Positions 44,582 to 52,651 of a stretch of 64,000 nt of DNA are shown piece after piece. The position numbers and the translations under genes are program-made. The first letter of the stretch is position 1; every line of letters starts with the position of its first letter. The DNA is from Rhodospirillales bacterium. Its GTDB lineage: Bacteria; Pseudomonadota; Alphaproteobacteria; Rhodospirillales; Defluviicoccaceae. Where the stretch lies: the NCBI GenBank assembly GCA_016712595.1, contig JADJQT010000002.1:310001-374000 (forward strand), in the 5' to 3' direction. Under the pieces are notes generated by a model. The model was not told the DNA's origin. It saw nothing but the letters and a program-made list of their open reading frames with translations, and did not search any database.

Positions 44582-44962
44582 CGACCGAGCGAAAGCATAA
44601 GCGATAATCGTTAGCGAATTCTCAATGCGATATCACGCTGCCAAAGTAAAGGATGATCCGCTTCAGGTTCGGCGACGATGCGGAAACCAGGAGAAACAAC
44701 CGTTATCGAGCGAGCTGCGCCCGCTATGAAGTCGAGAGCGTCGAAGTGCTTGGTATCATGGCGCGAGCCGCCGTCGGGGATTGCGAATCTCGTGCGAGCA
44801 TTAATTTCTTCGGATGGGCTCGAGGCATTCGTCTGCTCCGCGCGACCGGCTCGAAACCTGTCGGGAACCACCGGTTTTGTATCGCCTGAATCCGGCTTCA
44901 GCTAAGATTTTGCCGCGCTCGCATCGAGCGCAAGCCATAAACAGAATTCGGCAGAGGACGCA
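44582..44962. other. Intergenic tract between the cyclase and RTX genes
   Basis: 381 bases holding divergent promoters. Short Arg/Ser-rich frames occur on both strands but have no ribosome site and no domain, so I see no gene. An AGAGGA site close to 44962 belongs to the RTX gene. Confidence 0.5.
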
Positions 44963-45886
44963 ATGGCGACAGTAACAGGGACCTCAGGCGACGACGCAAT
45001 TTATGTGTTCAGTTCATCGGCGGGTGTGACTGGCGTTGCGACCAACGGCGCGGATACCATCACGGCGCTCGCAGGCAACGACAGCATCGAGTCCGGAAGC
45101 GGCAACGATACGGTCAACGCGGGTGGGGGTGACGACTATGTTCAAGGCGGCGCCGATAACGACTTGCTGCTGGGCAGCTCTGGCGTGGACTATATCGACG
45201 GAGGCGGTGGCAACGATACGGTCAATGGCGGCACGGGCGCCGATTACCTGATCGGCAACTTTGGCAATGATACCTACATCGTTGATAATGTCGGAGACAG
45301 TATAACAGAGTATAGCGAGTCAGATGGAATCGATCTTGTCCGTAGCTCCGTGACGTTCACGCTTGGCAATTATCTCGAAAATCTCGTTCTTACCGGCGGT
45401 TCGGCAATCAACGGAACGGGAAACGGGCTCGCGAACAGCATAACCGGCAATGGCGCGGCCAATGTTCTGAAAGGTCTCGGCGGCAATGATACCCTGAACG
45501 GCGGGGCGGGAGCCGATCGGCTGGAGGGTGGCGGCGGCGGCGACCGCCTGCTGGGCGGGACCGGGAACGACACGCTGATCGGCATCGTCGGCACCGACAC
45601 GCTGGACGGTGGACCCGGCAACGACAACCTCAGCGGGGGCCTCCTTGCCGATCGGTTTGTGTTTAATACGCTCGCCAACGGCGTCAAAGAAACGGATGTG
45701 ATCACGGACTACAGCAAGGCCGACGGCGACGTGGTCGACCTGCCGAATGCCGCTGCCAGCATCGCCTCGTTCGTGGCGATCGCGGGCGGGGTCCAGCTTA
45801 ATCTCGTCGGCGGCGATGTGATCAAGGTCCTCGGAGCGGTCAGTGACGGTGATGCGCAGATCACCGACGATATTCTGATCGCATAG
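44963..45886 (+). CDS. Small RTX calcium-binding protein, probable type I secretion substrate
   Basis: 307 residues, strongly acidic, with Gly/Asp-rich nonapeptides from about residue 35 to 230 (for example GGGGNDTVNGGTGADYLIG and GGNDTLNGGAGADRLEGG). These form a calcium-bound parallel beta roll. The end (ADRFVFNTLANGVKETDVITDYSKADGDVVDL) resembles the serralysin-type C-terminal region. No N-terminal signal peptide, as usual for type I exported proteins. There is no catalytic domain, so it may be structural or adhesive. No ABC exporter or membrane-fusion gene is in the window. Confidence 0.88.
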   Translation: MATVTGTSGDDAIYVFSSSAGVTGVATNGADTITALAGNDSIESGSGNDTVNAGGGDDYVQGGADNDLLLGSSGVDYIDGGGGNDTVNGGTGADYLIGNFGNDTYIVDNVGDSITEYSESDGIDLVRSSVTFTLGNYLENLVLTGGSAINGTGNGLANSITGNGAANVLKGLGGNDTLNGGAGADRLEGGGGGDRLLGGTGNDTLIGIVGTDTLDGGPGNDNLSGGLLADRFVFNTLANGVKETDVITDYSKADGDVVDLPNAAASIASFVAIAGGVQLNLVGGDVIKVLGAVSDGDAQITDDILIA

Positions 45887-45900
45887 GGGATCGAACTAGA

Positions 45901-45941
45901 AAGAAAAAAACCGGCAGATGGGGCTTTTCGCCCCATCTGCT
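45901..45941 (-). terminator. Rho-independent terminator of acs
   Basis: An 11-bp perfect stem (45914-45924 with 45930-45940), loop of five bases, sits 28 bases after the acs stop. On the minus strand it is followed by an uninterrupted run of seven T, then CTTTC. On the plus strand no T-run follows, so it probably acts mainly for acs, not for the RTX gene. Confidence 0.9.
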
Positions 45942-45967
45942 CGGAACAATCCGTCGCTTTAGAGCGT

Positions 45968-47908
45968 TCAGGCGCTGGCGCGGTGCTCAATCAAGTCGTT
46001 GACGACGGTGGGATCGGCCAGCGTCGACGTATCACCCAGGGACCCGAAGTCGTTCTCGGCGATCTTGCGCAAGATGCGGCGCATGATCTTGCCGGAGCGG
46101 GTCTTCGGCAGGCCCGGCGCCCACTGGATCACATCCGGCGATGCGATGGGGCCGATCTCCTTGCGGACCCAGGCCACGAGCTCCTTGCGGAGATCCTCCG
46201 TCGGGTTCTCCCCGGCATTAAGCGTGACGTACGCGTAGATGCCCTGGCCCTTCAGGTCATGGGGGAAACCGACGACGGCGGCTTCCGCGACCTTCGGATG
46301 GGCGACGAGCGCGCTTTCGACCTCTGCGGTGCCCATGCGGTGTCCCGAAACGTTGATCACGTCATCGACGCGACCGGTAATCCAATAATAGCCGTCCGCG
46401 TCGCGCCGGCAGCCGTCGCCGGTGAAATAGCGGCCGGGGTAGGTCGAGAAGTACGTCTGCTCGAAGCGGTCATGATCCTGATAGACCGTCCGCATCATGC
46501 CCGGCCACGCATCGTTGATGCATAGGTTGCCGGATGTTGCGCCTTCGAGAACCACGCCGTCGGCGTCGACTAGGCTGGGCTGAACGCCGAAGAACGGCCG
46601 CGTTGCCGATCCCGGCTTCAGCGGCGTGGCACCCGGCAGCGGCGTGATCAGAATTCCGCCCGTCTCTGTCTGCCACCATGTATCGACGATCGGGCACCGG
46701 CTGTCACCGACCACCGAGTAATACCACATCCACGCTTCCGGATTGATCGGCTCGCCGACCGACCCCAGGATGCGCAGTGAGGCCCGCGAGGAGGTTTTCA
46801 CCAGCGCTTCTCCTTCGCGCATGAGCGCGCGGATCGCGGTTGGGGCAGTGTAAAAGATATTAACCTTGTGCTTGTCGACCACCTGCCAGAAGCGCGAGGC
46901 GTCGGGATAGTTGGGCACGCCCTCGAACATGATCGTCGTCGCGCCGTTGGCGAGCGGTCCGTAGACGATATAGCTGTGCCCGGTGACCCAGCCGATGTCG
47001 GCCGTGCACCAGTAGATGTCGCCGTCGTGATAGTCGAAGACGTATTGATGGGTCATCGACGCATAGACAAGATAGCCACCGGTCGTATGAAGAACGCCCT
47101 TGGGCTTGCCCGTCGAGCCGGACGTATAGAGGATAAACAACGGATCCTCGGCGTTCATCTCTTCCGGTGGGCAGTCTGCCGACGCGCCGTCCATCAAGTC
47201 GTGCCACCAGACGTCGCGGCCGTCCGTCCAGTCGCAGGCTCCGCCCGTGTGCTTGACGACGACGACCTTGTTGACCGACGGGCAGGTCGCCAGTGCCTGG
47301 TCCGCGTTGGACTTCAGCGCCACTTTGCGCCCGCCGCGCAGACCCTCGTCCGAGGTGACGACAACCGTGGAATCGCAATCCTGGACACGGTTAGCCAGGG
47401 AGTCCGGCGAGAAGCCGCCAAAGACGATGGAATGGATGGCACCCACGCGGGTACATGCCAGCATCGCCACGGCGAGTTCGGGGATCATCGGCAGGTAAAG
47501 GGTGACGCGGTCGCCCTTCTTAACGCCGATCCCTTTCAATACGTTGGCGAACTTACATACCTGCTCGTGCAGCTGCCGATAGGTGATCGCCTTAGAGACC
47601 GACGGATCGTCGCCTTCGAACAGAATGGCCGTCTGATCGCCGCGCGTGGCAAGGTGCCTGTCGAGGCAGTTAGCGGACACATTCAGCGTGCCGTCATAGA
47701 ACCAACGGATATGCACGTTTGGGGCATTAAAGCTCACGTCCTTCACCTTGGTGAAGGGCTTGATCCAATCGATCCGCTTGCCGTGCTCGGCCCAGAACCC
47801 TTCGGGGTCCTCGACCGACCGTTTGTACCAGGCAAGATAGGTGTCGTTGTCGATATACGCAGTTTTAGCTATGGATTCAGTAACTGGAAACACGTGCTCT
47901 TCGGTCAT
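45968..47908 (-). CDS. acs: Acetyl-CoA synthetase
   Basis: 646 residues. Activates acetate to acetyl-CoA via acetyl-AMP. Family marks: YTSGSTGKPKGVLHT (ATP-binding P-loop), DTWWQTETGG, RYFTGDGCRRDADGYYWITGRVDDVINVSGHRMGTAEVES, and PKTRSGKIMRRILRKI, whose Lys is the acetylation-controlled catalytic residue in relatives. The ATG at 47908 gives the normal N-terminus with an upstream GGGAGGAG; an extension to 47998 was rejected. A well-formed terminator follows. Confidence 0.97.
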   Translation of the reverse strand: MTEEHVFPVTESIAKTAYIDNDTYLAWYKRSVEDPEGFWAEHGKRIDWIKPFTKVKDVSFNAPNVHIRWFYDGTLNVSANCLDRHLATRGDQTAILFEGDDPSVSKAITYRQLHEQVCKFANVLKGIGVKKGDRVTLYLPMIPELAVAMLACTRVGAIHSIVFGGFSPDSLANRVQDCDSTVVVTSDEGLRGGRKVALKSNADQALATCPSVNKVVVVKHTGGACDWTDGRDVWWHDLMDGASADCPPEEMNAEDPLFILYTSGSTGKPKGVLHTTGGYLVYASMTHQYVFDYHDGDIYWCTADIGWVTGHSYIVYGPLANGATTIMFEGVPNYPDASRFWQVVDKHKVNIFYTAPTAIRALMREGEALVKTSSRASLRILGSVGEPINPEAWMWYYSVVGDSRCPIVDTWWQTETGGILITPLPGATPLKPGSATRPFFGVQPSLVDADGVVLEGATSGNLCINDAWPGMMRTVYQDHDRFEQTYFSTYPGRYFTGDGCRRDADGYYWITGRVDDVINVSGHRMGTAEVESALVAHPKVAEAAVVGFPHDLKGQGIYAYVTLNAGENPTEDLRKELVAWVRKEIGPIASPDVIQWAPGLPKTRSGKIMRRILRKIAENDFGSLGDTSTLADPTVVNDLIEHRASA

Positions 47909-48075
47909 GCGGGACCACTCCTCCCTCGAGTTTTGATGGCGATTGCGCTTCTTATCATTGGGCGCTCTGAACGCACGCGCCGGTTGTGAACGAGCCACAA
48001 CGACTAGGACGGATTATCGCCGTTTGGGCTTGGGGTACAAGTCACCGTACGGGTTAACCGCAAATCGAATGATCG

Positions 48076-48408
48076 TCAATCGACGATCATCACCGAACCA
48101 TCTTCCACTATTGCCTGAAGCGGAATCAGGGCCGCGCCGCGGCATGGACCGCTGACGCACACGCCATCCTCGACGCGAAATCGCGCTCCATGCGTCGAAC
48201 ATAGCGCGTATTCCCCCCGACGGTCGAGGAAGCGTCCCGGCACAAGATCGAGCGGCGAGCCCCAGTGCGGGCAGGAATTCACGTAGACGTAGACACGCTC
48301 GCCGCGTCGAAGCGCCATCACCGGGATCGCCTCGGCCGCGCCCGCGACGACAAAACCTTCCGATCCACGATCGGGAATATCCTGAAACCGGCACAGCGCG
48401 TGCCGCAT
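48076..48408 (-). CDS. Rieske [2Fe-2S] ferredoxin-like protein
   Basis: 110 residues. Cluster ligands are all present: Cys46 and His48 in NSCPHWGSPLDL, Cys70 and His73 in ALCSTHGARF, the spacing seen in Rieske ferredoxins of oxygenase systems. No membrane anchor is present, so it is soluble. The ATG overlaps the stop of the EVE gene (TGATG), indicating translational coupling. No oxygenase or reductase gene is nearby, so its partner is unknown. Confidence 0.9.
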   Translation of the reverse strand: MRHALCRFQDIPDRGSEGFVVAGAAEAIPVMALRRGERVYVYVNSCPHWGSPLDLVPGRFLDRRGEYALCSTHGARFRVEDGVCVSGPCRGAALIPLQAIVEDGSVMIVD

Positions 48409-48827
48409 CAGGCCGCAAGTCCGCCCATGGCGCAAAGGATCTGCCATGAGTCATCGTCGACCGGCATCACCGAGAGCCGCGACTGACGCACCAGCGCGAG
48501 GTGGGCGAGGCGGGGGTCGGCCTTGATCGCCGCCAGGGCGATCGGCGTCGGCACTTCACCGACGCTGCGGACATCGACCATGCCGAAACGGCCGGACGGG
48601 TCTTTAGGATCAAGATGAAATTCGCCGGTTACCTCGACGACGCCGACAATCTCACGCGCAGCGCCGGAGTGGTAGAAGAACGCGCGATCTCCAAGCCGCA
48701 TCGCTTTCATGTTGTTCGTCGCCTGATGGCTGCGCACGCCATCCCACGATGTCGTACCCGTGGCCACCTGCTGTTGCCACGACCAGGCGCCTGGTTCCGA
48801 TTTCACCAGCCAGTAAGCCAAGGGCAT
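48408..48827 (-). CDS. EVE domain protein
   Basis: 139 residues. The EVE fold is related to PUA and YTH domains and is thought to recognise modified nucleobases. Seen: YWLVKSEPGAWSW at the start, TSWDGVRSHQATNNMKAMRLGDRAFFYHSGAAREIVGVVEV, and LALVRQSRLSVMPV. These are diagnostic. The ATG at 48827 has GAGGAG close to it; a longer frame to 48893 was not chosen. Lies in the conserved leftward order gpsA-YciI-EVE and overlaps the Rieske gene. Confidence 0.93.
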   Translation of the reverse strand: MPLAYWLVKSEPGAWSWQQQVATGTTSWDGVRSHQATNNMKAMRLGDRAFFYHSGAAREIVGVVEVTGEFHLDPKDPSGRFGMVDVRSVGEVPTPIALAAIKADPRLAHLALVRQSRLSVMPVDDDSWQILCAMGGLAA

Positions 48828-48929
48828 CTCCTCGTCGCCTTCGCCGCCGGGGGCCTCCTCGCGGCGATGCATCGGCAGGGGGAACGGCGGCATCGCGGGT
48901 GCCGCCGTCGTGGCTCAAGACCTCATCGC

Positions 48930-49220
48930 TCAAGACTTGGGGAACACCTTGCGCCACGGATGAATGCTGACGCTCTCGAACAGGCCGGCGCGGGCATAGG
49001 GGTCACCGGCGGCGAACGTCTCAGCCGCGGCCTGGTCCGCGAGTTCGAGGATTAGAAGGCTGCCGATCATCCGTATGCTGTCGCTCCCGTCGGCGAGCAG
49101 TGGACCGGCGCATAACAACCGGTCGCGATGCGCCTCGAGATAGTCGAGATGGGCCGACCGGTTGGCGATGCGGATCTGTTCGCTGCCCGGCTTATCCTTG
49201 CAATAGAAGACGAAATGCAT
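48930..49220 (-). CDS. YciI family protein
   Basis: 96 residues. Small ferredoxin-like alpha-beta fold. It reads MHFVFYCKDKPGSEQIRIANRSAHLDYLE, then LLCAGPLLADG and DPYARAGLFESVSIHPWRKVF. The His/Asp pair conserved in YciI is visible (SAHLDYLE and DPY). The family resembles muconolactone isomerase; no substrate is established. AGGAG precedes the ATG at 49220. Follows gpsA by 62 bases. Confidence 0.9.
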   Translation of the reverse strand: MHFVFYCKDKPGSEQIRIANRSAHLDYLEAHRDRLLCAGPLLADGSDSIRMIGSLLILELADQAAAETFAAGDPYARAGLFESVSIHPWRKVFPKS

Positions 49221-49282
49221 CTTGACGTTGCTCCTGTCCCTTTGTTGCCGCTGTTTTTGCACGCGCATTCACGCCTGGCGGC

Positions 49283-50287
49283 TCAGGCGGCGAATACTTC
49301 GGCACGCAGTGGGCGGGCGAGTAAATCGGCGATCGTCCGTTCGAGATCGGCGCCGCGATTGAGCACGGCATCGACGGCGGCGCAAATCGGCATGTCGACT
49401 CCATCACGGCGAGCAATCTCGGTCACGGAAGCTGCCGTGTAAACACCCTCGACGACGGTGTTCCGCGATTCCAGTATTTCGTTGAGTGGCTTGCCTCTTC
49501 CCAGGGCAACGCCGAGCGAGAAATTGCGTGACTGGAACGCCGAGCAGGTCAGGACGAGGTCACCCAGGCCGCTCAGACCGAAGACGGTTTCCGGCCGGGC
49601 GCCCATCGACGCGGCGAAGCGGGCCAGTTCCGCGACACCGCGGGTAATCAGGGCCGCCCGCGCGTTATCGCCCAAAGATTTGCCGGCAACGATGCCGCAG
49701 GCAATGGCCAGAACGTTCTTGACGGCGCCGCCAAGTTCGGCGCCGACGACATCATCCGAGGAATAAATCCGAAAGGACCGTGAGCCGAGCGCCACCGGCA
49801 GCGTCTGGCGCAACCCCGGATCGGCGCAGGCGAAGGTAACCGCCGTGGGCTGCTCGCGCGCCGCCTCGGCGGCAAAGCTGGGGCCGGACAAGACGCAGAC
49901 GGGCGCGGCAGGAATGACGTCGGCGATCACCTCGCTCATCAGGGCGCACGTCTGCTCCTCGATACCCTTGGCGCAGATCACCGCCGGGAGACCCGGTGGC
50001 CAGTCGCACGCGCATCGTTGCAGCACGGCACGCAGCGCCTGCGCCGGCACCGCCAGCAGCACGGCGTCGGCACCGGCGATGGCGTCGCGCGGCGCGCTGA
50101 CGAGGCGAATGCCATCATCAAGTCTGACGCCGGGCAGGTAGCGGGCGTTCTCTTTTTGTCTTGCGATCGCCGCCGCAGTGGACGGATCGCGCGCCTGCAG
50201 GATGACGGCGCGTCCGCTGCGTCGCGCCGCGATGGCGAGCGCCGTGCCCCATGCGCCCGCGCCGAGTATGCCGATGCGTTCGATCAT
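49283..50287 (-). CDS. gpsA: Glycerol-3-phosphate dehydrogenase [NAD(P)+]
   Basis: 334 residues. Reduces dihydroxyacetone phosphate for phospholipid synthesis. The N-terminal ILGAGAWGTALA is the dinucleotide-binding loop, VLSGPSFAAE and GAVKNVLAIACGIVAG surround the substrate-binding Lys, and GLSGLGDLVLTCSAFQSRN is diagnostic. In many relatives tsaD lies upstream; it is absent here, and a 256-base gap instead separates gpsA from divergent mutA. Confidence 0.96.
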   Translation of the reverse strand: MIERIGILGAGAWGTALAIAARRSGRAVILQARDPSTAAAIARQKENARYLPGVRLDDGIRLVSAPRDAIAGADAVLLAVPAQALRAVLQRCACDWPPGLPAVICAKGIEEQTCALMSEVIADVIPAAPVCVLSGPSFAAEAAREQPTAVTFACADPGLRQTLPVALGSRSFRIYSSDDVVGAELGGAVKNVLAIACGIVAGKSLGDNARAALITRGVAELARFAASMGARPETVFGLSGLGDLVLTCSAFQSRNFSLGVALGRGKPLNEILESRNTVVEGVYTAASVTEIARRDGVDMPICAAVDAVLNRGADLERTIADLLARPLRAEVFAA

Positions 50288-50543
50288 TGCATTGTTATGG
50301 CGCGCGTCCGGCTGCGGGACAACTGCGCGTCTATGGTTCGTGGGGCGGGCACGCGCCGCGAATCCCTCGCATCTCGACCTTTTTCGGGGTCGCGTTTCCT
50401 TGACGCCCCATTTCCGCTGCCGTACTTTGCCCACGTGGAAAAATGAAATGAGACGCGTTGTCGAGGGGAGGCGCCGAGGCATTGGAGCTTGGCGACACGA
50501 CTCGAAGACAATCGAGCTAATCGCAAGCAGCGCGGGAATCCCG

Positions 50544-52649
50544 ATGACCAACCAAGAGATCAAGTTCGCCGACGGCTTTTCCATGCCGACCCACGAACAA
50601 TGGGTTGCCGAGGTGGAAAAGGCACTGAAGGGTGCGCCCTTCGATAAGCGCATGTACACCAAAACCTATGAAGGGGTGACCCTGAAGCCGATCTACACGC
50701 GGCAGGACTGGCCCTCGGCGGGCGATCCCTCGGGGTTCCCGGGCGCGGCGCCGTTTACCCGCGGTGCGAAGGCGGCCGGTACCCGGGTCGATAACTGGGA
50801 TATGCGGCAGACGTATGCCTATCCCGATCCGTCGAAATGTAACGACATCATCTTGAACGAATTATCCCGCGGCGTGACCTCGGTGACGGTGCGCTTCGAC
50901 GCGGCGGCCTCGGCGGGTCTCGACGTGGACGCCGCCGGCGCGGCAGGGCTCGCCGGCGACGACGGCGTGATGGTCTATACCCTCGACGATCTCGACCGGC
51001 TGCTGACCGGGGTTTACCTCGACCTGATCGCGGTCTCACTCGAAGCGGGGGCACAATTCCTTCCCGCCGCGGCAATGCTGCAGGCGCTTTGGACCCGTCG
51101 TCGCGTGGCGCCCGAGGCGGCGAAAGGCGCGTTCAACGCCGATCCGCTGGCGACGCTGGCGAAAACCGGCAGCCTGCCGACGGGGCTCGATGCGGCGCTG
51201 GCGCAGATGGCCGACCTCGCCCGGCAGACGGCGGCGACGTTGCCCCAGGTCACCGCGGTTGGGGTCGATACGTCGGCGTATCACAGCGCTGGGGCCACGG
51301 AGAGCCAGGATCTCGCCGCGTCGATGGCGACCGCCATCGTCTATCTGAAGGCGATGATGGCCGCGGGGCTTGATGTCGACACCGCCTGTCGGCAAATCCT
51401 GTTCACCTATTCCGTTCCGTGCGATCAGTTCCTTGCGATCAGCAAGTTGAGGGCGGCGCGCAAGATCTGGGCGCGAATTGCCGAAGCGTGCGGCGCGTCC
51501 GAGACGGCCCGCGGCATGAAGCTGAACGCCGTCACCGCCTCCCGGATGATGAGCAAGCGCGATCCATGGGTGAACATGCTGCGGACAACCGTCGCCTGCT
51601 TCGCCGCCGCGGTCGCCGGCGCGGACTCGATTACCGTGCAGCCGTTCGGCGCCGCGCTGGGGCTGGCTGATGAGCTTGGCCGCCGCATCGCCCGCAATAC
51701 CCAGGTGATCCTCGCCGAAGAGTCCAACCTTGCCAAGGTGATCGATCCGGCAGGGGGGTCGTGGTACGTCGAAAGCCGCACCGACGATCTCGCTCAAGCC
51801 GCCTGGGCGGAATTTCAGGCGATTGAGAAAGCCGGCGGCATGGCGAGCGTGATCGCGGACGGCAGCTTCGCCGGCAAGATCGCGGCGGCGTTCGCCGAGC
51901 GCGAGGTGGCGCTTTCCAAGCGGCGTGATCCACTGACCGGCGTGAGCGAATTTCCCAATATTCTTGAAGCGCCGCTCGACCTCGCGGTTGCCGACGCGGC
52001 GACGGCATTGAAGTCCGCCTGCGAGCGGCTGCCGAAGGCGCGCGCTGATGGCGAGGGTGCCGCCAAGGCGCTGGCCGGCGCCAAGCCCGGGGCGATCACG
52101 ACAGCCGCGGTGCTGGCTGCATCGGCCGGTGCCACGATCGGGCAGATGGCCGAGGCGATGAAGGGTGAGACGACCTCCGTCGATCCCCTGCCGCACCATC
52201 GGCTGGCGGAGCGTTTCGAAGCGTTGCGCGATGCCGCCGATGCCTTCAAGCAGAAGACCGGTTCGCTGCCGAAGATTTTCCTCGCCAATCTCGGCAGCGT
52301 CGCCCAGCACACCGGTCGGGCGACCTTTGCCAAGAACTTCTTCGAGGTCGCCGGCATCGAGGCGATCGGCAATGCCGGCTTTGGCGACGTCGAAAGCTGC
52401 GTTGCCGCGTTCAAGGACAGCGGTGCTACGATCGCCATCCTGTGTTCCGCCGATCCGGTCTACGAAACCATGGCCGTGCCGACCGCCGAAGCGCTTAAGG
52501 CGTCCGGCTGCGCGTTTTTGTTCCTCGCCGGGAACCCCGGCGACAAGCGGCAGACCTACGCTGCCGCGGGCGTCGACGATTTCATTTTCATGGGCGGTGA
52601 TCTTCTAAAAACGACACAATCCGCCCTCGCGTTCTTGGGAGTGATTTGA
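50544..52649 (+). CDS. mutA: Methylmalonyl-CoA mutase small (beta) subunit
   Basis: 701 residues. Pairs with MutB to interconvert methylmalonyl-CoA and succinyl-CoA. The TIM-barrel half has YDPxxxK-like features, and TYSVPCDQFLAISKLRAARKIW plus HQTSG-equivalent TASRMMSKRDPWVNMLRTT. The C-terminal cobalamin-like domain lacks the DxHxxG ligand, reading NLGSVAQHTGRATFAKNFFE, which marks the non-catalytic subunit. The ATG at 50544 is preceded by GGGA. mutB begins two bases after its stop. Confidence 0.93.
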   Translation: MTNQEIKFADGFSMPTHEQWVAEVEKALKGAPFDKRMYTKTYEGVTLKPIYTRQDWPSAGDPSGFPGAAPFTRGAKAAGTRVDNWDMRQTYAYPDPSKCNDIILNELSRGVTSVTVRFDAAASAGLDVDAAGAAGLAGDDGVMVYTLDDLDRLLTGVYLDLIAVSLEAGAQFLPAAAMLQALWTRRRVAPEAAKGAFNADPLATLAKTGSLPTGLDAALAQMADLARQTAATLPQVTAVGVDTSAYHSAGATESQDLAASMATAIVYLKAMMAAGLDVDTACRQILFTYSVPCDQFLAISKLRAARKIWARIAEACGASETARGMKLNAVTASRMMSKRDPWVNMLRTTVACFAAAVAGADSITVQPFGAALGLADELGRRIARNTQVILAEESNLAKVIDPAGGSWYVESRTDDLAQAAWAEFQAIEKAGGMASVIADGSFAGKIAAAFAEREVALSKRRDPLTGVSEFPNILEAPLDLAVADAATALKSACERLPKARADGEGAAKALAGAKPGAITTAAVLAASAGATIGQMAEAMKGETTSVDPLPHHRLAERFEALRDAADAFKQKTGSLPKIFLANLGSVAQHTGRATFAKNFFEVAGIEAIGNAGFGDVESCVAAFKDSGATIAILCSADPVYETMAVPTAEALKASGCAFLFLAGNPGDKRQTYAAAGVDDFIFMGGDLLKTTQSALAFLGVI

Positions 52650-52651
52650 CC

